Program-made: the position numbers and the translations under genes
The notes under the pieces: generated by a model
The model's input: only the letters and a program-made list of their open reading frames with translations
What the model was told of the DNA's origin: nothing
Databases searched by the model: none
Part shown: positions 11,543 through 25,356 of the stretch, piece after piece
How positions within the stretch are numbered: the first letter of the stretch is position 1
Layout of the letters: the number at the start of each line of letters is the position of its first letter
DNA from: Epiperipatus broadwayi
Taxonomy: Eukaryota; Onychophora; Udeonychophora; Euonychophora; Peripatidae
Direction of reading: 5' to 3'
Length of the DNA stretch: 64,000 bases
NCBI GenBank assembly: GCA_028023455.1
Contig: JAQFVV010000020.1
Span: 8,913,092 to 8,977,091 of the forward strand

Positions 11543-14500
11543 AACTTAAATTTAAACTGATCATTTGGATTATAATTGTAACCAAATAAAGTATATTAAA
11601 TAATTAAGAAAAGATTCAAATATAAATATTTAGCTTAATAAACGAAAAAGAGAATTGTAGCTTTTATTTTATATCAAAGATAAAAGAATTAAACATTGTA
11701 ACTTGCTGAGCATAAGCTATTAAACAAAGATCAGACTGAGTTATCAATCATATGAAGGGTCATTGGATTAAATGAAACATATTTCTATAATCAGATTTCT
11801 CAAGATATCACAATATCAATAATTATAAACAAATTATTAGGAGAAATTATTATAACTCAGGTATATGGAAATCAAGTGAGTGAGCACACTGGTAACTCAA
11901 TAAAATAACTTCTCAGGTATACAGACAGTAGATTTTATCCACTTTCATTTCTTGCTTTGATGTTAAGTGCACATTTAAACAAATACCAAGTGAATATGGA
12001 CTAGCAGGGCGCCACTAGATTATCTGAATCTAGACACAGTTATATCTAATAACCTTTCACATGTACCGGGTTTGAATCCCATTTTGGTACTTTATTTCTA
12101 ATAAAATGGAGGATTTTGCTTTTAGAGCTGTATCACTGTATGCACTAATATTTAGGTAAGCATAAAACATCCTTAAACAAAAGTGGAGTATATAAAATTC
12201 ATTAGACATAAATAATTTCTTAGAGCTTAACATAATAAATGTGTTTCAATACTTTTTTATAAGTTTTACTAGCTCGGATTATATGATTAATTTAAGATAG
12301 CAATTCACTCATCCTTGCATGAAATAGATGATGGGATGGTGGTTATGATAATTATTCAGAAATCACTAAATACTATGAAATCAATATTTATTTATGGCTT
12401 TTAAACATTTAAACAGCTCATTAATTAAAATGTGATGATGATGATGATGATAATGACAACGACAATGGTTTCAACCACAGCTTTAGGACTAAGCCTAATC
12501 TAAACCTAATTTTTATAAAGAAATTCATAATCATTGCTTAATTTTAGTATATCTAATTGGAACTTAAATAGCTAATATTCACCTTGATGATGAATAATCA
12601 CACTTAATAAAGACTACTCTTAATGAATATATACGCCTCATTTAATAAAACAAATTAACATTTATTAATGCATTACTAATATCTACCTGAAAATTTATAG
12701 ATAAACATGAAAATTGATATGAATAATAATAACAATAATAATTGATTATATTGCAATCTTCAGATTAATTTCAAGTTCTTCCCCCTTTCCCATCAAATGT
12801 ATATTGTAACAAATTGGGTAACTGATTTGTTAAAATGTTCCACCCACAAGAACAGTATTTCATATAAAAAAAAATATTCACTCATTGGCACACATAACTG
12901 TAAATTAATAAACAAATAATTTTGATACATTCAAAATCATTTATGAAGCTCAAGGTTATTATTAGTAAGAAATTATTGGTTTTAATCGATCTGAATTGTC
13001 TTTAAAAGTTCTTTAAATAAAATATACCACTTTATTGCTAAAAGTTTATTAAGACTCTGATATCATAAAGAAAATAGATATAAAAAGTCATATTACCGAT
13101 CCTTTGTTTTGTGGCGAACTTCCAAGGGCTCAAACTTATCTTGTATAATGTCTATATTTCTGCAGCTACCATTTCCATTTTACTTTAGAACAATCTCTTT
13201 CTTGAGGTGTATAATTGTTTGATGATGAATATCCTATTGAGGTTATTTGCTTTAGTGGACAATTTGGAAATCATTATATTAATTTTTCTTCTCTTCCTGT
13301 CAAGCATGATTCTTTTAGTGGATGAAGTATAGCAGTTGTTTTCACATTTATAAATTTTCTGGGTTTAAACTCAGTTACTGGAACAATTAATTGGACTTGA
13401 TTTCTTCTGATTTTAAATGCAGGTGAATGTTTTCTTCTTTCTGTTTAAAAACATCTTATTTCTCTTGGTCAGTTGAAAGGTGTAGAATATTATTTTTCAG
13501 ACAAGACATCTTTTCTTTCCTATATGATGTGCTAGTTGGATGGTCTGGTCAACAGATGAGACATATATTAATTTTTCTTACCCCGCCATCCTTATATTTT
13601 CAACATTCAAAACTTGATATAAAAAAATGATTTAAAAAAAAGGTTATCTAGCAGAATTAAAAATGTTTGTGTGCTTTAGTTTCAATAATTTTTAAAAAGT
13701 CTCTCTAACAATATTATAATAATAATCCCTCAACTGATTTTCCAGACTGCTTTTATATCCAATTTTTGAGTCAACTCACCCAATTAGTGTGACTTGCTAT
13801 TTTTGACCAATTTGTTTTTAGTTGGAAAGTGCAATCTTTTTTAGGAACATTAAAAAAAATCACACACCTGGTTTTCAGACAAACTTTTGTCTTGAAGAAA
13901 AAAAATAGTCTTAATCCCTTTTCCTCACATATATCTGTAATATCTAAAATTTGAGCTTCTTTCTTTTGATCTTAAGATGAGACAATTTCAAAATTAGAGT
14001 TCCCACCAAGCTTAAACTCCAAAATGACAAACAATCATTTACAAAAACAAAATTGCTACAAAAATATATATCTGATTCAACAGATTTTTTCCCTTAACAT
14101 AAAATTGTAAAAAAAAAAAATAATTTGACAGATTTAACTCTTCTTCCTTTCAATATATAATAAATGTAAATTTCTGTATGTAATGTACACACATACTTTT
14201 ATCATTTTAAATCATTCATAAACTGTCCATCAAAATAATATGAATGCTAGTTTAGAAATTATAACCCTAATATTTAAAATTAAATCCTTAGCTTTTAAAT
14301 CCCAATTACAGTTATAGAAAAGCAAAAATAGAAGTATAGAATAAGATATTAAAATTGATCAAGCATAGGTTAGTTTTAAAGAAAGATTAATATCTGAAAT
14401 ATAAAACAATTCAATAGCTTACACATACACTGCCTATATGTATGCATTATAACTTTGCTTTTCAACAGAAAAATTAAATGTTGACTAGTTTAAATGTGTG

Positions 14501-17500
14501 TATTACCTTTCTATCAACACACAAACAAATAAAGAATATAATTGTTGACCCATTCTCTTTCTGTCTAAAGCTTTTAGAACTTGATCTTGTAGGGTTTAAA
14601 CTTGGGTGCCCTACAGCTTCCTTTTTAGATAAAAATGTGATGATGATTTTTGTTCAGCATTTTGTTTTCATGCACATTACGATAAATTTAGCTAATGACT
14701 AAATTGTAATGGCACAACATATATATATATAAGAACTTAGATTTGCTTCTTTAAAAGTCAGAACATCAGAAAGTGAATTTGAATCATTCAGACTTATTTA
14801 TAACCTCTTACAGTTGATGTCATCAAAACTAAGGTTACATTCATTATTTACTCGTATATCAAAATCACTCTGCACTCCTCACTTAATATCTCTTTTGCAA
14901 TAATAATAGGACAATTTTTATAATTATTATATATATAGCAAATAAACATAATGAAAGACACACCTAAGACATTAAACATTCATGTGTATTGTTTATAATC
15001 TATTACTTATGGATGCAATAATAAAATACATTTAATAAAAAAACAATAATAATTTTATCAAAGCCATAAACTTTCTTATTTACTTATGCATTTTAAATAA
15101 ATATAATTAATCTATAACTTTATATTGCACTAATAATAATGTCTTTCTTGCTTTAGTATTTTGTTGTCATAGCAACCTATTCCAATACTCTTAGGCTAAT
15201 ACATTACCTATTAAAACTAGCTAAAAAGAAAAAATATATATTTGATATTCCACCATATACTAATACAAATTTTGATTGCCATATATATATATATATATAT
15301 TATAACATGATAAAAATGATGATGCTGGGAAATTATTAATATAATGTGAATGGTTGCCATTTTGTAATGGAATATTTATTGGAGTATAGGAAGAGAGTAT
15401 AAAAACTTTAGTATGTCTCAGAATTGAGACATCATTCATAATAATATAAATCTAGCCTAAATGTGAGGTGCCATCTTAGAACAGCTCTAAAAGTTGATGT
15501 GGCATTTTGTAACAATCACTACCTGTATATGTCCAGCATTGTGTAAGTATTTTGTAACAATAATAATGGATCTTCTACACCATTATCTCTCTTCATTTGT
15601 TTGATCAGCATTTGTTATAAAACAAAAGAAATTGCCCTATTGATTTTTAGACAACTATTTATTACTGATACAAAATGAAACTAAAAAATAATGAAGAAAT
15701 GTCCTTGTGATTTAAATATTATTTATAACAGAGCAAAACATACATCAAGGAATAGTAACTCTGTTATGACCTGTATAAAATCATCTAGCTCAGTCATTGG
15801 TCACACTAGGCAATAACAATATTTTCAATACATAATTTAGATTGTCTACTATACTATAATAAAATACTAATGACAATCTTTATTAAAATCTAATTTATTT
15901 ACAAAGCATTTTAAAACAAAAGAAAGCAAACATGATCATCACCTTAGATATCATTATATCTATTCACCCTCCCAAATTAAACCATGATAAGCAATAAAAT
16001 CATATATCATTCTTCTAAACAATGATATATGCCTAAGTTATCTATTTGATTTACAATTGAATGAAACCAAATTCAAATCAATAAATAACTAAGTTCTGAT
16101 ATATTTACAGATCTAATATTACCTATAGCAATGTAAATCTATGTTAAAATTTAATGATATTTTCTACTTTAAAAAACAAGTTTCTAAATAATTATAATAA
16201 CATTTTGAGAGCATTTTATAAATCTATAATATTTGTAATGTTTAAATAAAATAAACCCTTAATCAGTTTTATATCTAATTTAATAAAATGTTAAAAATAA
16301 TTTTAATATTTTATCCATACTTCACATTATACCTATATGCAATTATTGCTTAAGTTATGTATTAAAATGAAACACTGTACAAGAGGTTATTATCAATGAA
16401 TTTATTGGATAATCTTGCATTTTATAATATCCAATCACATCATTATGTCAAATATATCATAGATTTCTATTGGATATTTACTGAACTACAGTCACTGATA
16501 TTATTCATCTATCTAAATCTCCAGTTAATCGATTATTAAAATGGATTTTTATAGCAATTAAACTATAGAAAATGATTATTGGCAACTGTTTAAGCCAAAG
16601 ATAGATATTAAGATATACTAGTTAATAAATTTTATGATCTCCACTTCAAAGAAGTTTAAATGGTAATTAAGACAAATCATTCTGACTAATGACAGAACAA
16701 AATCTATTAAGATTTTTGTAACTGGACAAGATAAGCAAACTCTTAACTAATTAATCATGAACTAAGTTATTTATATACCTAATATTAATTTTAGATAAAT
16801 AAATAAATATTTCAATGTAATAAATTTGTGCCTGATCAGGTTTAATAACAAGAATCATATAAAAAGAAAAAAAATTATATGTGTGTATAACCATATCTCA
16901 CCGATATTGGTTTGATCTTGGATCAAAATCTAAGTATCAAAAATTACCCTGTACACTCAAAATAAATAATTAGGCAAATTCACCAAATTTTTAATCAACT
17001 CTATATTTATTGGTTTATAATTAAAAATTATTATTATTGTAATAATAATAATAATAATAAATATATATTTAAAAGAATAAAAACAATGTATGCAATAGAC
17101 TACAATTGTAACATGTTAAAAAAAATTATAGATGCAGTTTTTAATTAATTTGAAAATCTATCATTTTATAAAAATCAATAACAAACAATAAATAATTATA
17201 TGTATGAAACTCAAAAATGTGTTGTATAACAATAATACTATATATAAACTGAAGGAGAGATTTTAAATATCTTCCTGAGACTTTAAATAAAATACACAAT
17301 GATAAAAAAAATTGATCAAATAAAATTGATCTTTATTTATTCACTAATATAATTTCTAAATAATTAAACCAACATAAAAATCCATTGTATTCAAATCCTT
17401 CACTATACGAATATCCCCAAGTTAAGTCTTGAATATAAAAAAAATAAATATTTGAAAACAATGAGTGATAAATTAACCTATATCATCAGATAAAAGTTTA

Positions 17501-19076
17501 AATAATAATAACAAAAAAATGAATCTCTCCAAACTTTTATTATGTGAATGGTTAATCCTAGAATAATCTATATATATTATTTTATCATATCTTTTAAAAT
17601 AAAATATTAACAAAAAACATACATTTTTTTTTAAAACAAAAAGTATATTTACAAAGATATGATACCACGAGTGAACAGTCACATTTTTACTTTCTACCCA
17701 CTGGTCCATAGTAGCTTCTGGTTCCTTGTTTTTAATCCCAATGCATAGAAATGATTTTTCTTCAAGTAGAGAAGACAAGCATGAATGATAACGATCGAGG
17801 ATTTGAATTCAATGATTTTGCTTTTAAATTTCGATATTTTACTTTCAAATATACAAATATATCCAACTTTGTAAAATAACAGATACTTGGGTAATGCAAA
17901 ACTACACATTACTGGTTTTATTTTTATTTTTTATTGGTAATAATATATAAAGATAATTTTTTCATTGACAAAATTCAGTTACTTCCAAATGAGTAATAAA
18001 TGCTAGCATTTTTTTTTAAAGTTAAGAAAGTGAAATTTCGATTGCTTAATATCACACATAAGTTGAGTTAATCAATCTTAAGAAATTCATTGATCAGAAA
18101 TATGACATTCATATACATATCATGGGGTTTGTATTCATCACAAATAAATAGATAAAATCCTAGATTTTAATAATGAAATATTGTTTTAGCTGACTTGCAA
18201 TACAACTCATTTTGATGATTTTTTTATTACATTTTGCCACTTCCCATGGAATTTCATCAATGAACTGCCCCAATTGAATGGGAAAATAGGTAAATTTTTA
18301 TCCTTGCATGGTCTTAGAAATTAACCACTTTTAAAAATAAATTCGACAATTTTTTTAAAAACAAAGGTGAAGCTCCATTCTAAGCAACAATAAAATAGTA
18401 TATCTTTGCTGATATTAATATTACCAAGACAATTGTCCAATATCACTCAAAGATAACTCATTGATATAAGAAAATTGTTTAATAAAATTTGCCTCCAATT
18501 AAGAAGTGAAACAAAGACTTTCAAATATTGGATACAATAGAAATGAAATCCTATTTTACAATTTCAATATTATTCTTTATTTTTAACCAAAAATAAAGAA
18601 TTCATATTATATTTTTGATACCTTTTAATGAATATATATATATTTACACATATTTTTAATAATATATTCCAATAAACTACTTAATAAACAAACATATATG
18701 AAACATAAAATATTTAATTTTGTAATAAGTAAGTTGTTGGTAAATGTAGTATCAGAAATTAAAATATGTAATAATATCAATTTTATTCAAGTGATCTTTT
18801 TATGATTCACTTAATTATTTTCACATATTTATTTAGCTATTCACTTATTTATATTCTCCCCTAAATTTATCACAACCAATTTATGATTTGATGCTAATAT
18901 TAATAACAAATAAAAATGTTATTTGAATATTATAATTGCCATAGTTACCTGGTTAACATTAATATTCCAATACCTCCATTATCCATAGATCAAGTGAAGC
19001 AAAATTAAAAAGATCAATAAATTTTTTTATACTGTGATATACAGTTCTAATCTGTGCACTTACTATATATATATAT
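11023..19076. other. 8 kb of AT-rich DNA, no gene or full element recognised
   Basis: Contains microsatellites: TA at 11506-11539, TGA at 12431-12450, TA at 15282-15300 and TAA at 17038-17060. A short palindromic, B-box-like phrase ccgggtttgaatccc lies at 12066-12080. Open frames of 67-101 residues here are hydrophobic and unlike known proteins. A possible splice-donor context (catcaaggtgagt, 11375-11388) has no supporting exon. Confidence 0.5.
11506..11539. repeat. (TA)n microsatellite
   Basis: An uninterrupted alternating TA run of about 17 units. Confidence 0.9.
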
Positions 19077-20694
19077 TGTACCAGGTTGAACCACCGAAAC
19101 CACTTACTTATACATATATATAAGTTTTGACCGGTTTCAAACTCCTTCCTAATACATTTATAATTTTATAAATGTTGCGTGAACGAACCGGCACGTTAGA
19201 GCAAAATGGGAGATCTTATTGATAGCTTTAACTATCAACAATAGCCCATCTCGGCTGCTAGATTCAAACCCTACTATCCAAATACTTTATTTGTTTTGGG
19301 GTAAACCCCGGGCACCAACTAGTCTGATGACTAATGTATTCAGGCAGTAGGCTCATAATCCAGCGCTTGAAACAGTCCCTAAAACTAGCTCAGTCTAATT
19401 TTAATTCAATAACAAAATTATACAAAATTAGTGGTGGAAAGAATTAATAAAAAGATTGGTAAAAAGAACTGACCAACAAATAAAGTTTAAGTTTACAGAC
19501 ATTTTATTTTAATTAACATTAATTAAGTTTAAAGATAATTTATTACCCAACATTAATTAACCAAATTTAAACATCTTTATAAATCTAATTTAACACACGC
19601 ACATTTTTAAAGTAACACATTATAACATATATCTGGTGAAAAGCATAAATAATATGTGACATCATTAAATTATCTCACATTCACACACACGCACATCAAT
19701 AGTTCATTTTATGCATGCTTAAGAGTTCAAATTACTTTACTCGGTAGGATTGATGAATTACTAGGTGGCTACTATGTATAAATGATAATAAATAAATGTT
19801 TACCTAGGATTTTTGGAACGTGGATATTGCTTGTTGTTGGCTGCTTCTGATGGAGTATATCTAACCAGTTAGATTTGGACATTTCTTGAAGAGATTTTAT
19901 GTGAATCCATTAGTTTTATTCTTGAAGACAGTTGAACATTTGACAGAGAATTTCTGAGTTGTTATGCAGACATTATTTTACAGGCAGGTTTTGATGATCT
20001 TGTTGGACAAAAAGGCTGAAGCATGAGCATATATTTCCAAAAGCTGCTCAACAATGCATTTTTGTTTCTGAATACATAATAGAAACTGCACTGTTATCTG
20101 AATGGAAACAAGACTGTCACTGCAAACTAGACTGAAAAAACGGAACTCCGATAAAAATCTGGCTATTTATGTATCCGAATTGTTTGCGTTTTAATATCCT
20201 CCGGCAATAGGTGCAGTAGGTGTTGTCGAAATTCCATTAGTAATTAATCCTATGACAATGTGTTTTTGAATAATGTTTAATTAGTAATAGCTTTCATAAA
20301 TGTATTGTTTTTATATTGTTAATTAGTAGCCCACCACTGGTATAGTTTTTTAACTCTTTATTTAACTTAATAGCCATCGCTGTGTTTTCCAAATATAATT
20401 TCTTTTTTAACTTTCATTTATTTACACTCACATGCACATATATAATTTATTATAATAAGCTTGAATGAAAAGAGATTTATATATTTTTTTAATTTTAAAT
20501 TACTTATTTTTACGGATACTAATTTAGAAAAACTTTACTTTCTTTTATAACACTTTTAGTTTGACTTTAAGAAAACCCCCTTCCCACTTTTAATCTTTTA
20601 TTTCAAACTCTTTAACGAAAGATTTTTTTTTTATTTTAATAATTTTTTTAGACAAAATTATTTTATATACATGTGCCAAATTGGCCTTGGCACA
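19077..20694 (-). mobile_element. solo-LTR-like element, copy 2 (reverse orientation)
   Basis: Reverse-complement partner of 6789-8408. Read on the minus strand it begins TGTGCCAAGGCC and ends GGTACA. The first 23 bases form a palindrome (TGTGCCAA...TTGGCACA), present in both copies. Flanks are TA runs on both sides, as for copy 1, which suggests preference for alternating AT targets. Shared internal landmarks include aaccggcacg / cgtgccggtt, gcagtaggctcataatcc and attgccggaggatatt. No open frame of note. Confidence 0.6.
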
Positions 20695-20711
20695 ATATAT
20701 ATATATATATA

Positions 20712-21145
20712 AAGTTCAGGCTACCAGCAAGATCTTAAAATGTTTAGTACTACTGATGAGGCTGTTTAAGAAGATTAGTTTGTTGTTTTACTGTGGATAA
20801 TGGCTAATGGTTTTAATAATTATATTTATAATAATTCCCTAAAATCTTCTAATTGTTTATCTACAAGTAGACTAATTTTATTTACAACTTATATATATAT
20901 ATTTACGTATACACATTTTATATATGTTATTAAAACTTTTTTACCAAAAAAAAAATGACCTGAGTTAAAATTGTTGTAGCTTTCTGTAAATCAAATAAAA
21001 TTTATTTTAAAATTTCATTTTTTAAATTACTTTTTGTGTTACTTTAATCAACACAATCACTTTACTGCAAATCTTTTTTTATTTTGTTTTTCACATTGAA
21101 TATTACCAAAATTACACTTTTTTTATTTTTCTGTAATAACCTATA
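20712..21145. other. AT-rich DNA, no gene seen
   Basis: No recognisable element. Poly-A and poly-T tracts only. Confidence 0.5.
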
Positions 21146-21370
21146 AATACAATTTATCCAAACCATTTTGAACTCTTTTTAGCAAAACTCTTTATTTGTA
21201 CATATATACATACACCTATGTTTTGACTGTCCTTCAGTGTTCTGAGAGCCAGTTCACTTTAATCACTTAGTGAATTGAATCTGAAGAAGACTACAGGACA
21301 GTTGAAACATAGGTGTTTGTATATATGTACAAATAAAAAGCTTTGCTAAAAAGTCTTTGAAGTAGCACAT
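21146..21370. mobile_element. family H palindromic element (CTGAAGA...GAAAC motif)
   Basis: The two arms are inverted copies: aaaactctttatttgtacat on the left and atgtacaaataaaaagcttt on the right, meeting near 21270. The plus-strand arm contains CTGAAGA, a potential stem gACTacaggacAGTt and then GAAAC (about 21281-21310). It is related to 47160-47380. The core resembles a hammerhead with one extra base before stem II, but I cannot build a convincing stem I or NUH site. Confidence 0.5.
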
Positions 21371-23554
21371 TTAATATTCATAACAGTAAATTTTCAAAGA
21401 TCACTTTTCAGCAGTTAATATAAAATTTTTGATAGAATTTTTTTAAAAAAATAATTATTTAATATTTTATTTTAATTTTTAGTATAACTTTTTATGTTTT
21501 TTTTATTGGAATATTTTTTATAATTTAATTTAATCTTTAGGAAAAAGTAGAATTAAGAGATGATAATATTGATTACATCATAGAAATGGGTGCATATTAT
21601 GTATTATTCTTAAACCAAATTTGAATCAGCACATTCTAATTAGTATCAAGTTTCTATCTTTTAATGATATTTTTGAGTTAAGGTATGTATTTTATATCAA
21701 ATTTCTACAATTCTTTTCTAATTTTTTAATAAAATCAATATTATAATTATTTGCAAAATATACTAATTTCTCTTTATCTAATATTTTATTCTCCAGTTAA
21801 GATTTCCAGAAATGTTTTAATCTATAAGAGCTTCTGTACATTAAATTACCATTACATAATTTTTACTTGTTCTCTTTATTACCAAATTTTTACCACAGGA
21901 GTAATATTAAATTTTAAACTTGTTTGTTGTTATAAATTGGCAATATGAACATTACTTATTATTTTTAAATTGGTGTAAACTATGAACAAAGATTTTTAAC
22001 AGCTAATAATTATTATCCATTTGTTCGATCTCAATTTCTTGATAAAATGTTTTAGTAAATTTAAGTTTATAGATAATTTCATTCATGATCCAATTAAGCA
22101 AAGTACCAATTAGAAACAGGCATTGCAAAGTGAAATTATACGTCTAATAAAAGTATTTGTCTAAATTATTTCTAAATTAAAAATGAATATGCTTTTAGTT
22201 TATTATTCTAGATTATATATGGATCATACACCAAACATTAATACTTTATATGTGTGAAAATTGGGAATATAATTTCCTAAATATTTTAAAAATTAAAATA
22301 GAATCTTCAGTAGAAATTTATAAATAATAATTAAAAGAATTTCATGGGCTTTTAAATTTAAATATTAATAATTTATCAAAATTTCTCCAGGTGTTTTTAT
22401 AGATAAATTTCAGCTATAATATAATTAAGCAAAGTATCAATTAAATTCAGACATTGCGAACTAAAATTATGGCATTTGGAAAAGTAAATATCTGAATTAC
22501 TTTAAACCAGTAGTGAATCAGCTTTTAATTTATTACTGTTAAAAAGTAAATATTTAAATTTAAAAGCATGTAAAAATCATTTAATCGAATTTAATTATAT
22601 GAATGATAAGCTAATGATAATTTGATATGAGGGGAATTAAATAAAATTTTGTAGATGAAAAAAGACGGATTTAAAAGCTAAAGATTCCTGGATTGAATTT
22701 CAACCCGTGACTTCTGGTTGTAGAATATCATATGACCCTCCAAGAAACTGCTCATTCAATTTTTTTACATTTTTTTAAAACAAAAGTTGTTAAAGATCTT
22801 GATTTGAAAATTTAAAAAATTGAACAGGTAAAAATATTTATAAAATTAATAAAATATTGACATTTCAGACTTCAATCATTGAAAATGTTGAAATTTATTC
22901 TGACTGTAAACATTTTCTGTCTTTATTATCTGCTTACATTTTTAAATATAACCCTGTATAAATAAATGTATTATTAGATGGACATTATTTACTTCAAACT
23001 GATATTCTGTTATTCTCAATGCTTTTTTTTAGCATCTTTACTGATTATGAATGTGATTTTTTCATTCTGTCTTAACATCCAGGGTGTTAATGCTTCAGAA
23101 TTCTATTTCTATCTTTACTCCGTACAGTTTTTATTTATTCTAATATATTTTAAGGTCTAATAATAATCTTCTATTTGCCTAGTGTTGCTCTTGATGAGTT
23201 TTATGACTATTGAACCTTTATTGTTGATTAATAATTAAGGAGGCTGGATCTGCAATAATTTATCTATGTTCATCATCACTTTTAAATCCAGCTGTTTTCT
23301 CTGTCTTTATAATTTTCATCTTTCTAGAGATTCAACTTCTCACAAAGATGAAAAAAGTCGTGTGTGTGTGTGTGTGAATATAAAAAATCAGATATATTAA
23401 TCTTTAACTTGGATTAAAGTATATATCTGTGCTAATGATAAACACAGTTAATTTTATCAAAAGTGAATGAAAACGAGGTTGTGAGTGGAATAAGTTTGGT
23501 GTTTGGGGGGGGGGGTAAAAATTGCCATACATTAATACACTTCAGGTAATAAAG
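21371..23554. other. AT-rich DNA, no gene seen
   Basis: Two regions about 350 bp apart (about 22040-22230 and 22390-22540) share ordered phrases such as caattaagcaaagta...aattag, cattgc..a..gaaatta and gaatatgcttttagttta, indicating an old tandem duplication. A TG run lies at 23360-23377 and a run of 11 G at 23505-23515. Confidence 0.45.
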
Positions 23555-23635
23555 GTATATGTGGGAGATGGTAATCTGGGCCAACTGAAGAGAGCTGGTT
23601 CAGCATGAAATGAATCTTGGGAGTCATTCATTTTT
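23555..23635 (-). repeat. family C fragment
   Basis: atgtgggagatggtaatctg followed by ggccaactga and gctggttcagcatgaaat matches the inverted arm of the 30 kb family C copy. Confidence 0.5.
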
Positions 23636-23699
23636 TATTCTATCTTTATTATATAAAAAAATGAAGAGAGAGAAAAGTGGAGTTTGTTAATGGATCACT

Positions 23700-24030
23700 A
23701 CATTTTTTCCTAGGGTGGCTTAGAGTTGCAGATTTTGCAGCTCAAAATCATAGGTCAGTAAAAGAACAATATTGTGAAAGATTGATAGTATATCAAACAG
23801 AATGACAAAATTAGTTATTCACCTTGACAACAGATACCAAATGCAGATTATGTCCAATAAGTTTTCTTTTGAATTCTGGGCAATAAACTGTTTGATTATT
23901 TATCTTCCATGGTAGAATACCAGATTCTAGAGCTCAAGATCATAAATCACTTCTCATTTCTGCCACTTCCACCATTTGAAGTTTTTATAAGGTTTTGAGC
24001 AATAAACTAGTCATTATTTTTATTATTACT
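23700..24030 (+). repeat. imperfect direct duplication, about 190 bp units
   Basis: Ordered shared phrases are gattttgcagctcaaaatcata / gattctagagctcaagatcata and ctgggcaataaactg / tgagcaataaactag. These suggest two diverged head-to-tail copies. Confidence 0.35.
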
Positions 24031-24109
24031 TTGTTATTTCCCATCTTTAGCTGTGTGCTATATTAATGCTGTTAATCACTTGCCAAATGATTGGTATGAA
24101 TAAAAACAT

Positions 24110-24507
24110 AAAACAGGTAAAACTCTCTATACATATTGCCACTCAGTGCAAGCCAGATTAATCAATGGATGCCAGAAGGCTTGTGCATAAAATCCCAATT
24201 TAGGGCCTACTCATCCAATATCCCCAGACTAGGTTCTGGCTTGTGGCCTTTGTGAGTGAGGTGTCAGATCCTAAGATCTAAGTGCAGTGCTCTCAGATCC
24301 AAGGCTCCTCACTGATGGAGGCCACAAGTCAGAATCTAGTCTGGGAATATTGGATGAGTAAGCACTAGATGGGAATTTTATGCACAAGCCTTCTGGCATC
24401 CATTGATTACTCTGGCTTGCACTGAGTGGCAATACGTATAGAGAGTTTTGCCTGTTTTAATAACAGTTATGAGCAACCATAAGAAAAGGTGATCATGTGA
24501 TGTTTAT
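24110..24507. mobile_element. family A foldback element, near-complete copy
   Basis: A long palindrome. The left arm (aaaactctctatacatattg through atccaatatccccagac) is repeated inverted on the right, ending at gatcatgtgatgtttat. Each arm carries one hammerhead-like region: minus strand about 24222-24265 and plus strand 24306-24347. Here both cores are damaged (CTGATGG, GAAT on plus; CTCACAA on minus), while GTC cleavage triplets remain. The outer arm is missing on the left. No protein is encoded. Confidence 0.75.
24306..24347 (+). ncRNA. degenerate hammerhead ribozyme, family A
   Basis: Order: stem I 5' strand CTCCTCA, core CTGATGG (A9 changed to G), stem II GGC/GTC around cacaa, GAAT in place of GAAA, then GTC and TGGGA. 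It is probably inactive because two core positions are changed. It is useful for deriving the family consensus. Confidence 0.45.
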
Positions 24508-25011
24508 TGACTTAAAATAAAAACATAATAAATAAAATTTGGCATAAAATTAAACTTGGAATGTTTTTTTTTTAAATTAATTTAATATTAAAAGTAAATA
24601 AGCATTGAAAATAAAGCTTTATTTAATAAAGATTTATATCTGTGCTAACTTATGGACCTCAGACTCAGTTACTAAATAGAAAAGCAATACAAAGATTACA
24701 GGACAAATAAACAATATGGAGAAATATACAAAAACAAAAAGGAATTAAAAATGAAATATGGGAAAGATTTAATTAAGATATTAAAATGGAGGTAGAGTGA
24801 CCAATATTCTATTAATAGCAAATCATTTAATTTTCTAGGTTACATAATATAAAACAAGAGTAGCTGCCTATTCTATTATTATGTATTGTAAACTTGACTA
24901 AACAAAAGGGAAACAACTAGTATGACTATAGCATATTTAATTTCAATAGTATCGGGTAGTCTCTCATTATTTAAACTTATTGTAAATAACAATAGATTAG
25001 TAATTATAAAT

Positions 25012-25332
25012 TTTTTTATTAAACGCCCATTATTATATCAAGTAATAATTTACTAAGGCTGTAACCTTAGAAATAAGCGTCTGAAAAATACGAAGGTAGG
25101 GACCTCTATAGGTCTTAAAACACAAGCTTACGCTATGAAGTAAGCTTGTGTTTTAAGACCTATAGAGGTCCCTACCTTCGTATTTTTCAGACGCTTATTT
25201 GTGTTTTAAGACCTATAGAGGTCCCTACCTTCGTATTTTTCAGACGCTTATTTGTGTTTTAAGACCTATAGAGGTCCCTACCTTCGTATTTTTCAGACGC
25301 TTATTTCTAAGGTTACAGCCTTAGTAAATTAT
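25012..25332. mobile_element. family E foldback with asymmetric arm (three 53-bp units)
   Basis: The left arm carries one unit (25071-25123). The right arm carries three perfect tandem units (25148-25200, 25201-25253, 25254-25306), each the exact reverse complement of the left unit. A 7-bp extension aagctta/taagctt closes a 10-base loop at 25131-25140. Outside the units, ctaaggctgtaaccttag is mirrored on the right with one base missing. Similar phrases flank the whole (aacaatagattagtaatt at about 24989, aacaatagattaggtaatt at about 25334), a possible target duplication of about 18 bp. A decayed relative is at 54395-54510. No open frame. Perfect units suggest recent amplification or an assembly artefact. 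Confidence 0.75.
25148..25306 (+). repeat. three perfect 53-bp tandem units
   Basis: Units begin gtgttttaagacctatag and end cagacgcttattt, with no mismatch between the three. They pair with the single inverted unit at 25071-25123, so alternative hairpins with different loop sizes are possible. Confidence 0.9.
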
Positions 25333-25356
25333 TAACAATAGATTAGGTAATTGCTA

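Noticed and set aside
17473-17909. Two overlapping minus-strand frames (101 and 71 residues)
   Set aside because: Different frames of the same AT-rich stretch with no recognisable features.
25148-25306. CRISPR-like array
   Set aside because: The three units are directly adjacent with no spacers, and the sequence is eukaryotic.
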